Below, one piece after another: positions 52,701 through 63,294 of a stretch of DNA of 64,000 nt (the stretch's first letter is position 1; the number at the start of each line of letters is the position of its first letter). The position numbers were made by a program, and so were the translations under genes. The notes below the pieces were generated by a model. That model saw only the letters and a program-made list of their open reading frames with translations. It did not search any database and had not been told where the DNA came from. The stretch is from Symbiodinium natans (lineage: Eukaryota; Sar; Dinophyceae; Suessiales; Symbiodiniaceae): positions 332,501-396,500 of the forward strand of contig CAJNDS010002142.1 of the NCBI GenBank assembly GCA_905221605.1, read 5' to 3'.

Positions 52701-53489
52701 AAACCCCTCCAAAATACCGCAAAAAACTCCAGAACAAGTCCTAAGTTGCACGGAAAGCAACTATCATGTCGCTGTTTTTGGAGCATCTCCCGCTGAGATT
52801 CGAGCATGAAACCTGACATGGTGCCAGAAATGGGTCCTCGTGACCCTGGTAGAACTTCGACCAAGTATGTCTCGTCAGGAAAGGATCGAATTTAGCACAC
52901 GCGTGGCGAGACCACACGAATTAACAAACCTAAAACTTCACTCCTCAGAGCGACATCAAAGGGTGGAAGCGTCCCTCTGCCTGCTCCTGCCTGAGGAAGT
53001 CCTCGATGGCGGGCAAGTCAGCATGGAGCCAGCACAGTGGCTTTGAGACCTGGCTTCGCACAGAATTATAGAGGGTGTTGGGAATAGGATTATATATATA
53101 TTATGGTTGAGGGCTTAGGGAGGGGTAACGCATTTTACCTGCTCTGGCCTTGGGCATTGATGCCAGCATCAGTCTTCCCTTGCGTAGGTTTTCCTCGAAT
53201 TTGTGGCCGTGCCGTTCCTCAATTCAATGCAACATACGTAGATTTCTTTTATTCACTAGCGACGGAATGCTACGTAGTCATAATCTAAAGCCAAGGCACC
53301 ACATGCTGGAGATGCAAGCGAAGAACTCGTTGACAAAATCTGTGAGGATAAGCTTGTGTGCCCTTCAGTAGCTTGTCACCTGTCCTTGGCACAGGGTTTC
53401 GCAATTCGGTACCATGTACTGTCTGCGTGTACCACTATATATACGACAATGCAATCCTACAGCACAATATATAATTAAAGGCAGGCCAC

Positions 53490-53640
53490 ACCACCGTTTT
53501 TCCTTTGGAGTTCTTTCGACGCTTCACATTTCCAACAGAGCTCAATCCCAGGTGGGCCATTCTCTTCTTTGATAACTTCCGGTACAGCTTCGGAATCAGT
53601 CCCCTGGATGCCAGGACTGGGTTGGAAGGCGGGTTTAGTG
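53490..53640 (-). CDS. Basic exon
   Basis: NPVLASRGLIPKLYRKLSKK, RMAHLGLSSVGNVKRRKNSK, GKTVVW. Basic, probably part of the gene downstream of the PCSS domain. Confidence 0.5.
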
Positions 53641-53786
53641 TTTTAAGGAAAATCTGGTTTAGGGAATTATGTAGTAGAATGGTGTATATATGAGAATTTA
53701 AGTACACGATAGGTCTGTTTTCGAACGGTTTGTTCTTTACATTCTGTTACTTTAAAAATTTAGGTGTTCATGGGGCAATTTAGGAC

Positions 53787-53885
53787 GTAGAAAAGATGGA
53801 CCAAAACTCTGAGTCGCATGGTGCCGTAGGCCAGGCTCCCCTTTCTCGATCGTGCTCCCCAACAACCCATCCAGCTGAGTTAGGG
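53787..53885 (-). CDS. PCSS-domain gene, WMGCWGA exon
   Basis: WMGCWGARSRKGSLAYGTMR. A WMGxxGA segment follows the VEQP segment in the repeated dinoflagellate family as I remember it. Donor and acceptor not fixed. Confidence 0.5.
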
Positions 53886-53959
53886 AGTGCACGGTGTACG
53901 ACACACATTACAAATCACTCAGTGCTGGAATTCCGACTGGGGCCCGGGCAAGAAGGTTC

Positions 53960-54125
53960 GATGGAACGGTAGGAAGCGACCCAAGACGTCAAACACATGC
54001 CTCACATAGGGAAGATATTCCAGCTTGGAGCTGAAGGGTTGTTCCACCAGGAAGTAGCATTGGCGGACAGTGATCAAGAGCAGCAGCAGGCATACTCGTG
54101 CTGCAATCCTTGGTTTTGCTGCGAG
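53960..54125 (-). CDS. PCSS-domain gene, VEQP exon
   Basis: CGCAG/C: KPRIAARVCLLLLLITVRQC, YFLVEQPFSSKLEYLPYVRH, VFDVLG. VEQP after a hydrophobic strand takes the place of the ENV/ENP motif VI in cytosine-5 methyltransferases (inference). Confidence 0.6.
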
Positions 54126-54211
54126 TACGTAATGGCAATGAGAAAGCACGTGCCCATTCAGCTGCATACAGCACACAAGACAGTGATCATGAATGCCAAG
54201 GCTCACATTTC

Positions 54212-54400
54212 CTTGGTCTACATGTGGCTTTGATTCATCTCCCAGGGGATTTTCCAAGGTCCGACCACTCGTACTGGAATTTATCCACACGAAGCTGCTA
54301 CAGGGCAGCCCAATTGTCACCAACGAATGTGGTTTCAGCTTGAGCACTCCACGCACGGCCGCGAAAAAACCTTGCCTCAGAATTCCTATCCTCTGATAAG
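54212..54400 (-). CDS. PCSS-domain gene, GLPCSSFVW exon
   Basis: RIGILRQGFFAAVRGVLKLK, PHSLVTIGLPCSSFVWINSS, TSGRTLENPLGDESKPHV, with donor GTAGAC. The strand followed by GxPCSxFVW resembles motif IV (GxPCQxFS) with the catalytic Cys of cytosine-5 methyltransferases. The rest of that motif and the target-recognition region are not evident, so catalytic activity is not claimed. Confidence 0.65.
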
Positions 54401-54496
54401 AATTGCAAGCAGTTTTTTTTTCACTATTATTAATTATGTTCCCTTTTCGAAATTTCCTCCAAGAGGCGTACTGCAGATATCGTCCTGCACTGGCCG

Positions 54497-54745
54497 GCCA
54501 TTGATGTCCATGTAATCCCTGCATTTCAAACAACAAGACTCGCGCGAATTTGTCCAAGCAAGCTGACATGGATTAGTTGCGAACGAGCCACGACTTCAGT
54601 CCGGCAACACCTGTACGTAAGGGAGATTGAATAACAGGTAAACGGAACCAGGTTCGTGTGTATCAAGGCCCCAACAAAACTCGCGTTGCATGGCCCGGCA
54701 GCCCGCGAATAGATCGAGGTGGCACAAATCCTTAGATAGAAACAT
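54497..54745 (-). CDS. PCSS-domain gene, DLFAG exon(s)
   Basis: HLDLFAGCRAMQREFC (about 54680-54735) is motif I-like (DLFAGxG) of cytosine-5 methyltransferases. DYMDINGRPVQDDIC (54497-54535) follows. Together with PCSS and VEQP they outline a Rossmann methyltransferase-like core split across exons. Confidence 0.55.
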
Positions 54746-54975
54746 GTGTACATGCACACGTGCGCAACAGACAAATTTTACAAAGTTTGACTGGCTAGAT
54801 AGGATGGTCATGATCCTTGAGGAAGCCAAGTCGCACGAAAACTGAGGTGGGCTGGGCTCTGTTGCACAACATAGTCGCACATGTGGATTCTTAGCGAGCA
54901 GACCAGAACAGACGACGACTGATCAGGTTTAGGGTTTAGGGTTGCGGGTTTGTACATGTAATATAAGGCCCAGAC

Positions 54976-55209
54976 ATGGTCTTGTGGGAGCCCATGAGTG
55001 TCAGCATGGTAATTGCAGCTGCACTCAATGACAGAGGAGACGACGTCATGGAGCCCACTCCCGGAGCCATCGTGCTGGACTACTTACTGCAGTCTCCTGA
55101 TCCAGTGCGTGTTCCGAAGCCGCCTGGCAAGTCTATATATTATGATCATGCATACCCTGATCATGAGTATGGCTTGATCAATCATGATGCTTTCCGTGCG
55201 AACCGATAG
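54976..55209 (+). CDS. Unexplained 77-codon plus-strand ORF
   Basis: ATG-started frame MVLWEPMSVSMVIAAALNDR, then GDDVMEPTPGAIVLDYLLQS and more, ending TAG, in an intron of the minus-strand gene. Composition is protein-like, but there is no island context and no recognised family. It may be chance or a transposon remnant. Confidence 0.25.
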   Translation: MVLWEPMSVSMVIAAALNDRGDDVMEPTPGAIVLDYLLQSPDPVRVPKPPGKSIYYDHAYPDHEYGLINHDAFRANR

Positions 55210-55534
55210 CTGCCACACATGTACTAGAATTTACAACTGACTAAGGGACTGCACATCCCAGCACACGCCTGGACTCTTGAACACAGACAACAGGTGCGTT
55301 TGAGCATCATGCCTTAAAACGGTCCTTGCTTGCGGGCACACTTGCAACGACATGTACGTACCATAGCGTCGAGCGACATTTCCACACACGCGCAGACCAG
55401 ACGATTCCGTCAAGTATCGCGACCGCACGACACATCGCGAAATCAGCAGAGCAAAATTTAGCGGTGCCAACCTATAAAGGACACACATGTGCATCCAGCA
55501 CAGGCGTGCTCATAATCAATGCACGCGACTAGTC

Positions 55535-55690
55535 CTCCTCTTCGAATTCTTCTTCATAGCTTTCCTGCGCTTGCGGCCTTTCTTAGCTGAGGTGGTCTCT
55601 TCGTGGGTGTTGCCACCATCGGGCAGCAACGGGCTCCAGCCAGCAAGGCGCTTGACCAATCGATACCTCAGCTGCATCGGGGGCTTTATA
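55535..55690 (-). CDS. Basic exon
   Basis: RYRLVKRLAGWSPLLPDGGN, THEETTSAKKGRKRRKAMKK. Ends in a Lys/Arg cluster. C-rich repeats in plus orientation (55690-55815) lie upstream in transcription. Confidence 0.5.
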
Positions 55691-56097
55691 ATCTAATACC
55701 CTTAAAAACCCTATTAACCCTTAGAAACTCTTACATATATTAGAAAGCCTCAGCAAACCCTAAACCCTTATAAATACCCTAAACCCTGTAATCTATAAAC
55801 CCTATAAAACTAAACCCTATATATAGGGGCATAGTATATTATAAAGGGTTTCTGAGGGTTTTTACATGGTTCAGGGTTTTCAGATACAGGGTTTAGCTTC
55901 TGCCATCAAACCCTCCAAGTCTAAAATTTACTTGGGACAGGGTGCACCCTCTGCAGGTTGACAAAATCTCCCTTTTTCCAAGAGATTGACACACCGTGGT
56001 TCTTGTTGGCCTGCGTGCAGGGTTGCTACAATTCCCGGGCTCTACATCCAATGGAAAGTATGTTTACTTAATTGCATCAAAAACTGTGACATTTGAC

Positions 56098-56355
56098 GTG
56101 AGACCTGGACAGGGATGCTGGAGTCATAGGCCATGACTTCGGCAATCCTCTCATCGCTCACACCAGAGATATAGAAGCTTCCCGAAAACCTTAGCTGAAC
56201 ATGCGGTCAGGATTCGAAGAGAGACCCAGACACATGAAGGAAACCATTGCTATCCTGAGAGTATAAATTTAGCGGAGATGCTGCACACCGACCGTGCTGG
56301 CATCCCAGCCGTACTCCAGAAGCACTCTCTCGGCAGGCTTGAGGGTGAAGGACCT
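56098..56355 (-). CDS. Two exons upstream of the PCSS domain
   Basis: FTLKPAERVLLEYGWDASTV (56290-56350) and RFSGSFYISGVSDERIAEVM, AYDSSIPVQ (56098-56195). Protein-like, with GT donors; function unknown. Confidence 0.5.
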
Positions 56356-56399
56356 GCAGGAGTATATAATTAGTATTCCCCTCGAAACCCCAGGAAGAA

Positions 56400-56420
56400 A
56401 CAACGAGATCGAGAGAGCGA

Positions 56421-56506
<86 letters not shown>

Positions 56507-56868
56507 CACAAATAAAGACAGGAAAATAGAGAAAGAGATTATAATTAATTAATTAGAGCGAAAGAGAGAATCGAACTAGAGATCGAAAGAGAGAATGTAC
56601 AGATAAAGAGAGAAAGAAATAAATTTAAAGAGAGATTAGAAAGAAAGTAAGAATATATAAAAGGAAGAAAGAGAGAACGAGATAAAGAGAACAAGAGAAA
56701 GAGAACACAAATTAGGAGAGAAAGATGGAGAAAGAAGTACAGAAAGACAGAGACAGACAGAAAGAAAAAGAGACAGACAGAAAGAAGGAAAAAATGAAGA
56801 GAGGAAAATATAATTGAGAGAAAGAGAGAAAATATATAAATGCAGAAAAAGAGACGTACAGGGATAAA

Positions 56869-56914
<46 letters not shown>

Positions 56915-57180
56915 AAGACAAAGAAAGAGAGAAGGAGAGAAGGAGAGATTGAGAGAAAGAGAGAAAGAGACAGAAACAGAGAGAGAGAGAGAGACACGTA
57001 CAGAGAGAAAGAGAAAGAGAACGAGAAAGATAAAGAGAAAGAGAAATATATGGTTAAAATGAGAAAAGCGAGATGAGAAATCAGAAAAGAGAAAGAGAAA
57101 GAGAAGGATAAAGACAAAGAGAAAGAAGATACATAATAAGGAGAGAAGGACAGGTCATGAATTAGCAACAGAGAACTGAA
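56400..57180 (+). repeat. (GA)n and degenerate purine-rich tract
   Basis: Pure GA at 56426-56502 and 56874-56912, in an almost continuous 780-bp polypurine stretch. Open frames across it (Ser/Leu/Phe- or Arg/Glu-rich) are not genes. Confidence 0.95.
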
Positions 57181-57186
57181 TTTCAA

Positions 57187-57560
57187 GCTAGCTGCGTGCC
57201 ATATGTGATTGTCTCCTCGTCAGGCAATGTGAACCGCTCCACAGCCTTGAGCTTCCGGAGGTCCTCCATGACCTGGTCTTTGAGTGCCTGCGTGCAAATG
57301 GGTCTGGGTGGCTTACAGGGTTTATAAGGGTGGGTGCAGGGTTTTTTAGGCAACGGTTGAGTTGGAAGAGTTGTACGAAGTGAGTCCCCCGACCTCTGTG
57401 CGCTTCCTGGACTGGGGCATTTTGCCTGGCGAATACTTAATCCTGCGCTGCTTCTTCAGGGACACGACCGGCGTCCATCCAGACCGCAGACCACCATCAT
57501 CCTTGCCATTAGCTAGACAAACCCAGCCCTCGCCCGTAAACACACATGACCACGAATACC
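57187..57560 (-). CDS. Two exons of the minus-strand gene
   Basis: CACGCAG/GCA: ALKDQVMEDLRKLKAVERFT, LPDEETITYGTQLA (57187-57287). Upstream, EGWVCLANGKDDGGLRSGWT, PVVSLKKQRRIKYSPGKM (57360-57545). Confidence 0.55.
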
Positions 57561-57589
57561 GCTAGAGCGCTGGCCATGACTCCACTGCA

Positions 57590-57662
57590 GGAACCATCTG
57601 CTCCGGCTTCGCCGCCTTCTTCGCTTTCTTTCCCTTCTTTCGCTTCTTGGCAGGAGCCTGCT
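57590..57662 (-). CDS. Lys-rich exon
   Basis: APAKKRKKGKKAKKAAKPEQ, MVPAVESWPA. Strongly basic, NLS-like. Confidence 0.5.
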
Positions 57663-57846
57663 GGCACGGAGGGGGGTTTAGGGTTTCAAAGGGTGTTGAA
57701 ATATTATTAATTGAGTGTATATATATATATATGTATATATGTATATATAGATATTTATGTATATCTATGTATATATATATGTATATATAAATAAATAAAT
57801 AAAGATATATATATATATTTTATATTTTTGTTCATCTATTAAAAAA

Positions 57847-58342
57847 CTACGCTTGAAACGGAGCAGCCTCGTCACCATCCTCCTCCTTCGCGTCCTGTTC
57901 CTCCTCGCTCTCGAAGAGCTTCCGCTTAGGCGTTGGCAGGGTCTCTTCGCTAGGTTCGACATGCCCGTCATCTGTTGCTTCCTCTTCCTCCCTGGCTCCT
58001 CCCTTTTTCGCACGCCGGGTCTTGCAGCCCCTTTTCTTGGGGCTAGGGATCTCGGAACGGAGATCCTCCAGAACCTCCCGCTCCTCGCCTTCCAAAGCCT
58101 TAGCATCCTCGTTTATCACAGACCCATCCGATTCCTCCCCGGCCGACTTCTCTGCGTCTCCTGCCTTGCACTTTGCTTTCCCTTTTGCTTTCCCTTTCGC
58201 TTTCCCTTTTGCTTTCGCTTTTGCTTTCGCTTTCCCTGCCGTCGCTTTTGCGGTGGCTTTGCATCCCTCTGCCGTTGGCCTGGCTTCGGGCTTGGCTGTT
58301 GGCAACACTGACTCACGAAGAGCTTTTCGGAGCTTCCTCTGA
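57847..58342 (-). CDS. KAKGKAK low-complexity exon
   Basis: GTGCAG/GCT: AQRKLRKALRESVLPTAKPE, then KAKAKAKGKAKGKAKGKAKC, then an acidic region ending DEAAPFQA and TAG at 57847. Coding-strand repeats of AAAGCGAAAGGGAAA make up the K-rich part. The stop may be read through only if splicing occurs just before it. Confidence 0.6.
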
Positions 58343-58422
58343 GCCTGCACACATGCGCAGGGATTCAATTTGCAAGTTAAAAAAAACCTCACAACTTATC
58401 ATCTGTTTCCGAATTTTAGTTG

Positions 58423-58852
58423 GTGCCTGCAGGACGTCCTCATCCCTAGTAGTCAAAGCCAAGTCCTCACAGGCTTGGGCAGCTTGAGCTTCCAAAGAAT
58501 CATCCACTTCCAGCAGCGGTGCCAGGACATTGCTGCCATCGGCCTCCTGCCATCATGAATATATTTGATTAGATACACTACTCGCAGGCTGGATATCGAT
58601 GTCCTCCAAAGAGTTGGATGCTTTTCGTTCGGAGCCGTCCTGCAAAAGCATTTGCATTGACATTCTCATAGAAACACACAACCTGTATCCTGGCCCTTCC
58701 CCCCTTGACCCTCTCCACCCTTCCCAACCCTCCCCCTTTCACCCCTGTCCCCCTTCCACTTCCACCGCCGAAAAAAAAGAGTCCTTCTTGGGGGCCTGGG
58801 TGGGTGGCACCAGCTGCCTGGCCGAGGCCTTGGCAGCTGCATCCCATGAATC
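58423..58852 (-). CDS. Three short exons
   Basis: AAAKASARQLVPPTQ (58800-58850); SERKASNSLEDIDIQPA (58585-58640); EADGSNVLAPLLEVDDSLEA, QAAQACEDLALTTRDEDVLQ with acceptor GGCAG/GAG and an apparent GC donor CTGCAG/GCACC (58429-58546). Confidence 0.55.
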
Positions 58853-58879
58853 GCTTTGCATAATAAATCCTTTATAAAT

Positions 58880-59060
58880 CCCAAACCATTATAAACCCTT
58901 TTAAACCCTTATAAACCCTAAAACCCCTATAAACCCCAACCATATACCCTAAACCCTATATATGTATATATTTTTTTTAAACCTATATATCCCTATAAAC
59001 CCTATATATATATATAAACCCATGTACCTTAATCCCCAAACCCCCAAACCCTAATTATAC
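58880..59060. repeat. CCCTATA/CCCTAAA repeats and TA tracts
   Basis: Degenerate C-rich repeats mixed with TATATA runs; followed by AT microsatellites at 59135-59275. Confidence 0.8.
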
Positions 59061-59224
59061 TACCTTTCTTTCGGCCAAGGAGCTTTGGCTGGGCTTCGAC
59101 TGGCTTCGAGATGTGGCGCCTCGACCGATTTGCGAATTATATATATATATATATACATATATATAATGTATACATACAGAAATATACATATATATATATA
59201 TATAAACAAAATATAATAATAGTA

Positions 59225-59257
<33 letters not shown>

Positions 59258-59384
59258 ATATATTATAGATAGAAATACGTACTTGTTTGCACCCTGCCTT
59301 CCGAATCGCAGCTTGTGTGGGCCTGATCTTGGGCTTCTCCTTCTGGGCCTCTGCAACCTCCCCCCCCCCCCCCCCCCCCCCCCC

Positions 59385-60002
59385 AACCCAGACGCAGGAT
59401 TCAAACACTTGTTCCTGACCACCCAGTGTCCTGCGCACACTGCTCGGGGTTCTTCTCGGGAGGCGAAGCAGCATCCTTTAAGGCAGGTTCCCCCTAGACC
59501 ATGACACACAGGACTTATAAGAAAGGAAACGATGGCGTAACACGTGTGGTCCTCTTCCGAGTCCGGAATGTCAATTGGTTGCACGTGCAAGTTCACATAC
59601 AGAACCTCCAGATCACTGTCGTCATCATCACCCTCTTGGTCGGGATCCTTCATAGGATCAGAGAATCCTTGGTTGCATATGCGCAGGACACCTGCTTTTC
59701 CAAAATGAGTCATGATGAGACACAAAAACTCAAAATGACGAACGGAGCAGCCTTCCATGTGGACTTGGGTCTCCATGTTGTCCGGGGCCTCGAATTTTTT
59801 CCTGGTGCCTTTCCTTTTCAGGGAATCTGCCTGTTCGACGGCATCTTCCTTCCCAGCCTGCCCAAAAGACACCCACATACACACAACGAACTGGGACCAC
59901 ACGATATGTTCAAGGATTAACCCTGCCTCCGAATTCTGTTTCTTGACCTGGCGATGCACTTCCTTCAGGAATTGCATTCGTTCGTGCCCCGGCCTGGCAA
60001 TT
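59385..60002 (-). CDS. Four exons of the minus-strand gene
   Basis: IARPGHERMQFLKEVHRQVK (59922-60002); AGKEDAVEQADSLKRKGTRK, KFEAPDNMETQVHMEGC (59744-59857, phase 0 at both ends); VLRICNQGFSDPMKDPDQEG, DDDDSDLE (59606-59691); EPALKDAASPPEKNPEQCAQ (about 59400-59490). Introns between them are short (50-130 bp), unlike the plus-strand gene. A poly-C run follows at 59359-59382. Confidence 0.6.
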
Positions 60003-60047
60003 CTGTGGCTGATGAAGACAGTGATCATGATCTGTATATATACATTT

Positions 60048-60320
60048 CAAGCTGGCCTGGCGTTGTCGTTCTGATAGGCCCGCCGCATGATGTAGCTCAT
60101 CAGGGCGCGGTGGAGGTTGCCTTCGATCAAGGCCCACGCCTGGGCAGATGTGCATGCACTCGGACCGATTTCTAGAATTATTACGCACACAATGCAAATG
60201 AACCCAATGAGGCACTTCAAAAAAAATTGTGAACTATCGCAGGCCTCGACTTCAGCCTTCAAGGCATTTTGCGACATGATTTTATAGTCGAGGGCCACAG
60301 CTGCCAACGCTGCCTCCCAA
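60048..60320 (-). CDS. Two exons of the minus-strand gene
   Basis: LAAVALDYKIMSQNALKAEV, EACDS (60225-60310) and AWALIEGNLHRALMSYIMRR, AYQNDNARPA (60050-60150). Helical; function unknown. Confidence 0.55.
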
Positions 60321-60368
60321 GAAAGGAAATTTAATCTCGATATCTATTATTATTCTATATTAGCATAC

Positions 60369-60399
<31 letters not shown>

Positions 60400-60479
60400 G
60401 TATATTTGTATTATGATGATGATTATTAAATTAGAAGCTAGTACTATTATAATATATAAATCTATTTATATATACAGCG

Positions 60480-60493
60480 TCGCTGCCCCCCCA

Positions 60494-60524
<31 letters not shown>

Positions 60525-61036
60525 CCCCCCCAACCCCACCCATGGTAACCCCCCCCCCCCCCCCTGTTGGGGTTTGGGTTGAGGGTTTAGGGTTTATTAG
60601 GGTTTAGGGTTTAGGGTTTAGGGTTTATAGGTTTATAGGTTATAGTTTAGGCTTAGGTTTTAGGGTTCCCCCTGTGGGTGGTGTGGTTGGGGTTTCGGGT
60701 TCAGGGTTGAGGGTTAGGGGTTTAGGGGTTTTTTAGGGGTTTGGGGTTTGGGTTTTAGGGTTGAGGGTTTAGGGGTTTAGGGTTTAAAATTTATAAGGGT
60801 TTTAGGGGGGGTTGGGGGGGGGGGGGGGGGTGGGGGGGGTGGGGTGGGGGTGGGGGGGGGGGGGTGGGGGGGGTGGGGGGGGGGGGGGGGTTGGGGGGGG
60901 GGGGGGGGGGGGGGGGGGGGTGGGGGGTTGGGGGGGGGGTGGGGGTGGGGGGGGGGGGGGTGGGGGGGGGGGGGGGGGGGGGGGTACGAAACACGGGACA
61001 CGGAACCATATATATATATATACAAATATTATATAG

Positions 61037-61067
<31 letters not shown>

Positions 61068-61100
61068 GTATATATCATATATATATATAATCTTACATAA
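60480..61100. repeat. Poly-C, telomere-type and 180-bp poly-G/T block
   Basis: Poly-C (60486-60565), TTTAGGG and variants (60575-60790), then 60806-60985, almost pure G with single T interruptions, then TA repeats. Predicted Pro- or Gly-polymers are not genes. Assembly reliability here is doubtful. Confidence 0.9.
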
Positions 61101-61109
61101 ATAAAAGTA

Positions 61110-61345
61110 GTAAGAGTATATATATGGCCTGGGCTTCCTTTTGGGTGGGCGTGGTAGGAAAGAGCGACAGCATCGAAATCATGAAGTCGTAGTTAATGTC
61201 CTTCTCCACCTCCATAACGGGACGTGCATGGGCAGAGAACAGTTTAAATAATACCTGGATCGAGGCTTCCTGAGTATGTTTCCCTGCCTCTGCTTCTGAG
61301 ATCTTGGGGCCTGAGAGATCCAAGAAGGTGAACTGGACAGGAACC
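61110..61345 (-). CDS. Coding island, frame unresolved
   Basis: GTGCAG/GTTCC opens VPVQFTFLDLSGPKISEAEA; the phase from the previous exon would instead give SCPVHLLGSLRPQ. VEKDINYDFMISMLSLFPTT (61130-61215) follows. Confidence 0.4.
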
Positions 61346-61421
61346 TGCACCGACCAAGGAAAATTCTTCTTGAACACATTGCCAGCAACTTTCACTCATG
61401 AACTTAGCATCCTGATTGAAC

Positions 61422-61542
61422 CTGCCTTGCCCCGCTTTCTTGCTCGGAGCAGCTTACTGGGCCCAATGCCCGCTTTCTCGCAGATACTCTTGAACCTGGA
61501 GTCCACATATTCTTCTTCTTGGAGGATCGTCGCGTAGAGTTC
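61422..61542 (-). CDS. Minus-strand gene, exon 3
   Basis: CTTGCAG/GAA: ELYATILQEEEYVDSRFKSI, CEKAGIGPSKLLRARKRGKA plus one base, donor GTTCAA. 40 codons, in phase with exon 2. Confidence 0.7.
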
Positions 61543-61594
61543 CTGCAAGCACAGGGTAGCCTAGCTGACCCCTGAAACTTGTGAAATGGCCCAC

Positions 61595-61683
61595 CTTCAG
61601 CATGAGCACCGTCTTTTCATCGGGTTTGGAGGTCGGCATTGCAAATCGAACGGTTATTAAACCCGACAATTCTTGGAGAAGCC
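61595..61683 (-). CDS. Minus-strand gene, exon 2
   Basis: GCTAACAG/GG: LLQELSGLITVRFAMPTSKP, DEKTVLMLK, donor GTGGGC. The two-base overhang completes the codon left by exon 1, and it ends in phase 0 into exon 3. Confidence 0.7.
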
Positions 61684-62002
61684 CTGTTAGCCATCAGGTC
61701 TACCTGGAACATCTAGAATGTGAGGCTGCACGGGGAATTGGTAGGCCCACAGTGTATACCACTCGAATCAGCTCATGATGCTGCATCCAAGGAATTGCAC
61801 CCGCAGCTGCAGCCGGTGCGTTTGCAGAACAAAACAAGTGCCTGCAAAGTGCGCATGTACGCACTCAGAACAAATATAATTGAGGCAGGATCGCATGATT
61901 CGGATGACCACGCATCACATGTTCTCTTTGATTCCAGGTGTCCTTAGCTAGAATTCCAGGAGAATGCTTATGAAACCCTAGCCTGAGACAGCAAAACTTG
62001 AC

Positions 62003-62066
62003 AATCGTCTTTGCTTCCGGGCTTCTTTGGAGAAGAGATCGACGCATCGGCGTATTCTGATGCCAT
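62003..62066 (-). CDS. Minus-strand gene, exon 1 (start codon)
   Basis: ATG at 62066-62064: MASEYADASISSPKKPGSKD, then D and one base, donor GTCAAG. The phase agrees with exon 2 after a roughly 320-bp intron, which is why this start was chosen. No DinoSL-like or promoter motif was recognised upstream. The gene probably runs from here toward 43.3 kb, although it could be more than one unit. Confidence 0.6.
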
Positions 62067-62264
62067 CGCACTTCAGAGCTTGCGCAAACGACCCGCAACC
62101 GTGATTTTGTCCTGTCCCATCCCTTTAAAAATCTAGCTGGCCCCAGCTAGTTTTCTACCATACACCCCATTGAACTCCCATGTCACAAAACTGCCTGAAG
62201 TCAAAGGCGGCGGTTGTGACACTCACGGCAACAGCCTGGTTAAACGGGGCGGTTGACGTTCAGG

Positions 62265-62355
62265 GTTAGGGTTTAGGGTTTTTAGGGTTTTTAGGGTTTT
62301 TAGGGTTTAGGGTTTAGGGTTTAGGGTTTAATTAGGGTTTAGGGTTTAGGGTTGC
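62265..62355 (+). repeat. TTTAGGG array in the divergent intergenic region
   Basis: TTTAGGG with TTTTTAGGG variants, between the minus gene start and the next plus-strand islands. Two or three poly-G runs follow at 62463-62518. Confidence 0.85.
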
Positions 62356-62719
62356 CTTTGACAGCCCGTTTGGCAACTGCTTTCACAGCCCGTTTGGAAT
62401 AGCCCGTTTGGAAGGTGATGGATATTTAGAGGCAGCAATACCCATAGGCAGGGAGAAGGGGTTGGGGGGGGGGGGGGGGGGTTGGGGGGGGGGGGGGGGG
62501 GTTGGGGGGGGGGGGGGTGTTACGACATAGGGATTTGCTACCATCCCCTTTTGCCCTACAACACTGGCCAAGCAGGCCCTTATCCTAAACATACCCTAAA
62601 CCCTAAACCCTAAACCCTAAACCCTTGTTACGGGTACTTTGGAGGTCTAGGTGTCAACCCTTAGCCCCTTAAACGCCTCACCCTGCACCTAGACTCTGGA
62701 CCCTACACGATAAAACTCC

Positions 62720-62790
62720 CAGACCCTAAACCCTAAACCCTAAACCCTAAACCCTAAACCCTAAACCCTAAACCCTAAACCCTAAAGTTC
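62720..62790 (+). repeat. Pure CCCTAAA array
   Basis: About nine perfect heptamers, then a switch to TTTAGGG at about 62797. Confidence 0.9.
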
Positions 62791-62849
62791 GGGTTTAGGG
62801 TGTGAGGTTTAGGGAGCCCTCCTCAAGTTCATCACCCTCCTGGTCACAG

Positions 62850-62873
62850 GCGTCGAGGCGACGGGCCAGCGAG
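62850..62873 (+). CDS. Possible plus-strand mini-exon
   Basis: GGTCACAG/GCG: ASRRRASE, apparent GC donor (GAG/GCTGAAG). C-rich before, G-rich after. Too short for certainty. Confidence 0.35.
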
Positions 62874-63249
62874 GCTGAAGACTGAGATTACATTAGGCAG
62901 GTCTTGAGTGACATTCAGGGTTAGGGTACATAAGACTGGGTTTAGGGTTTCGGGTTTAGGGTTTAGGGTTTAGGATTTTTTTCCGGGAGTGGCTCTGCAG
63001 AAGCATTATACAACCCATAGAAATCCATTTACGCACCCCGAAAGTTCTCCAAGTTGCGGCCCTGCAATGGGGGTGCCTGCAAATAGTACGGATTGGTCCT
63101 TGCGAAGAAGATTCCGTTACATGTAGGGACAAGCAGGGGCCAGTCAGATTTCAGTGGAGGTATCGGCGCCTTAAATTGGGACAGAAGCATAAGTGCCTTA
63201 TATATAATTAGTATACCCTAAACCCTAAACCCTTGTTCCTGCCGATAAG

Positions 63250-63294
63250 GCCCTGGAAGCTGCCAAGCTTAGCTCGCACTCGCAGGCCGCCACT
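63250..63294 (+). CDS. Plus-strand exon island
   Basis: GATAAG/GCC: ALEAAKLSSHSQAAT, helical, followed at once by a TTTAGGG array and preceded by CCCTAAA. It shows that plus-strand coding resumes after the minus gene. Confidence 0.5.

Noticed and set aside
56207-57186. Ser/Phe/Leu-rich membrane-like ORF of 213 codons on the minus strand
   Set aside because: Purely a polypurine/polypyrimidine tract; no exon borders or non-repetitive core.
60777-61104. Pro-rich and Gly-rich ORFs
   Set aside because: Poly-G block read in different frames; no real protein composition.
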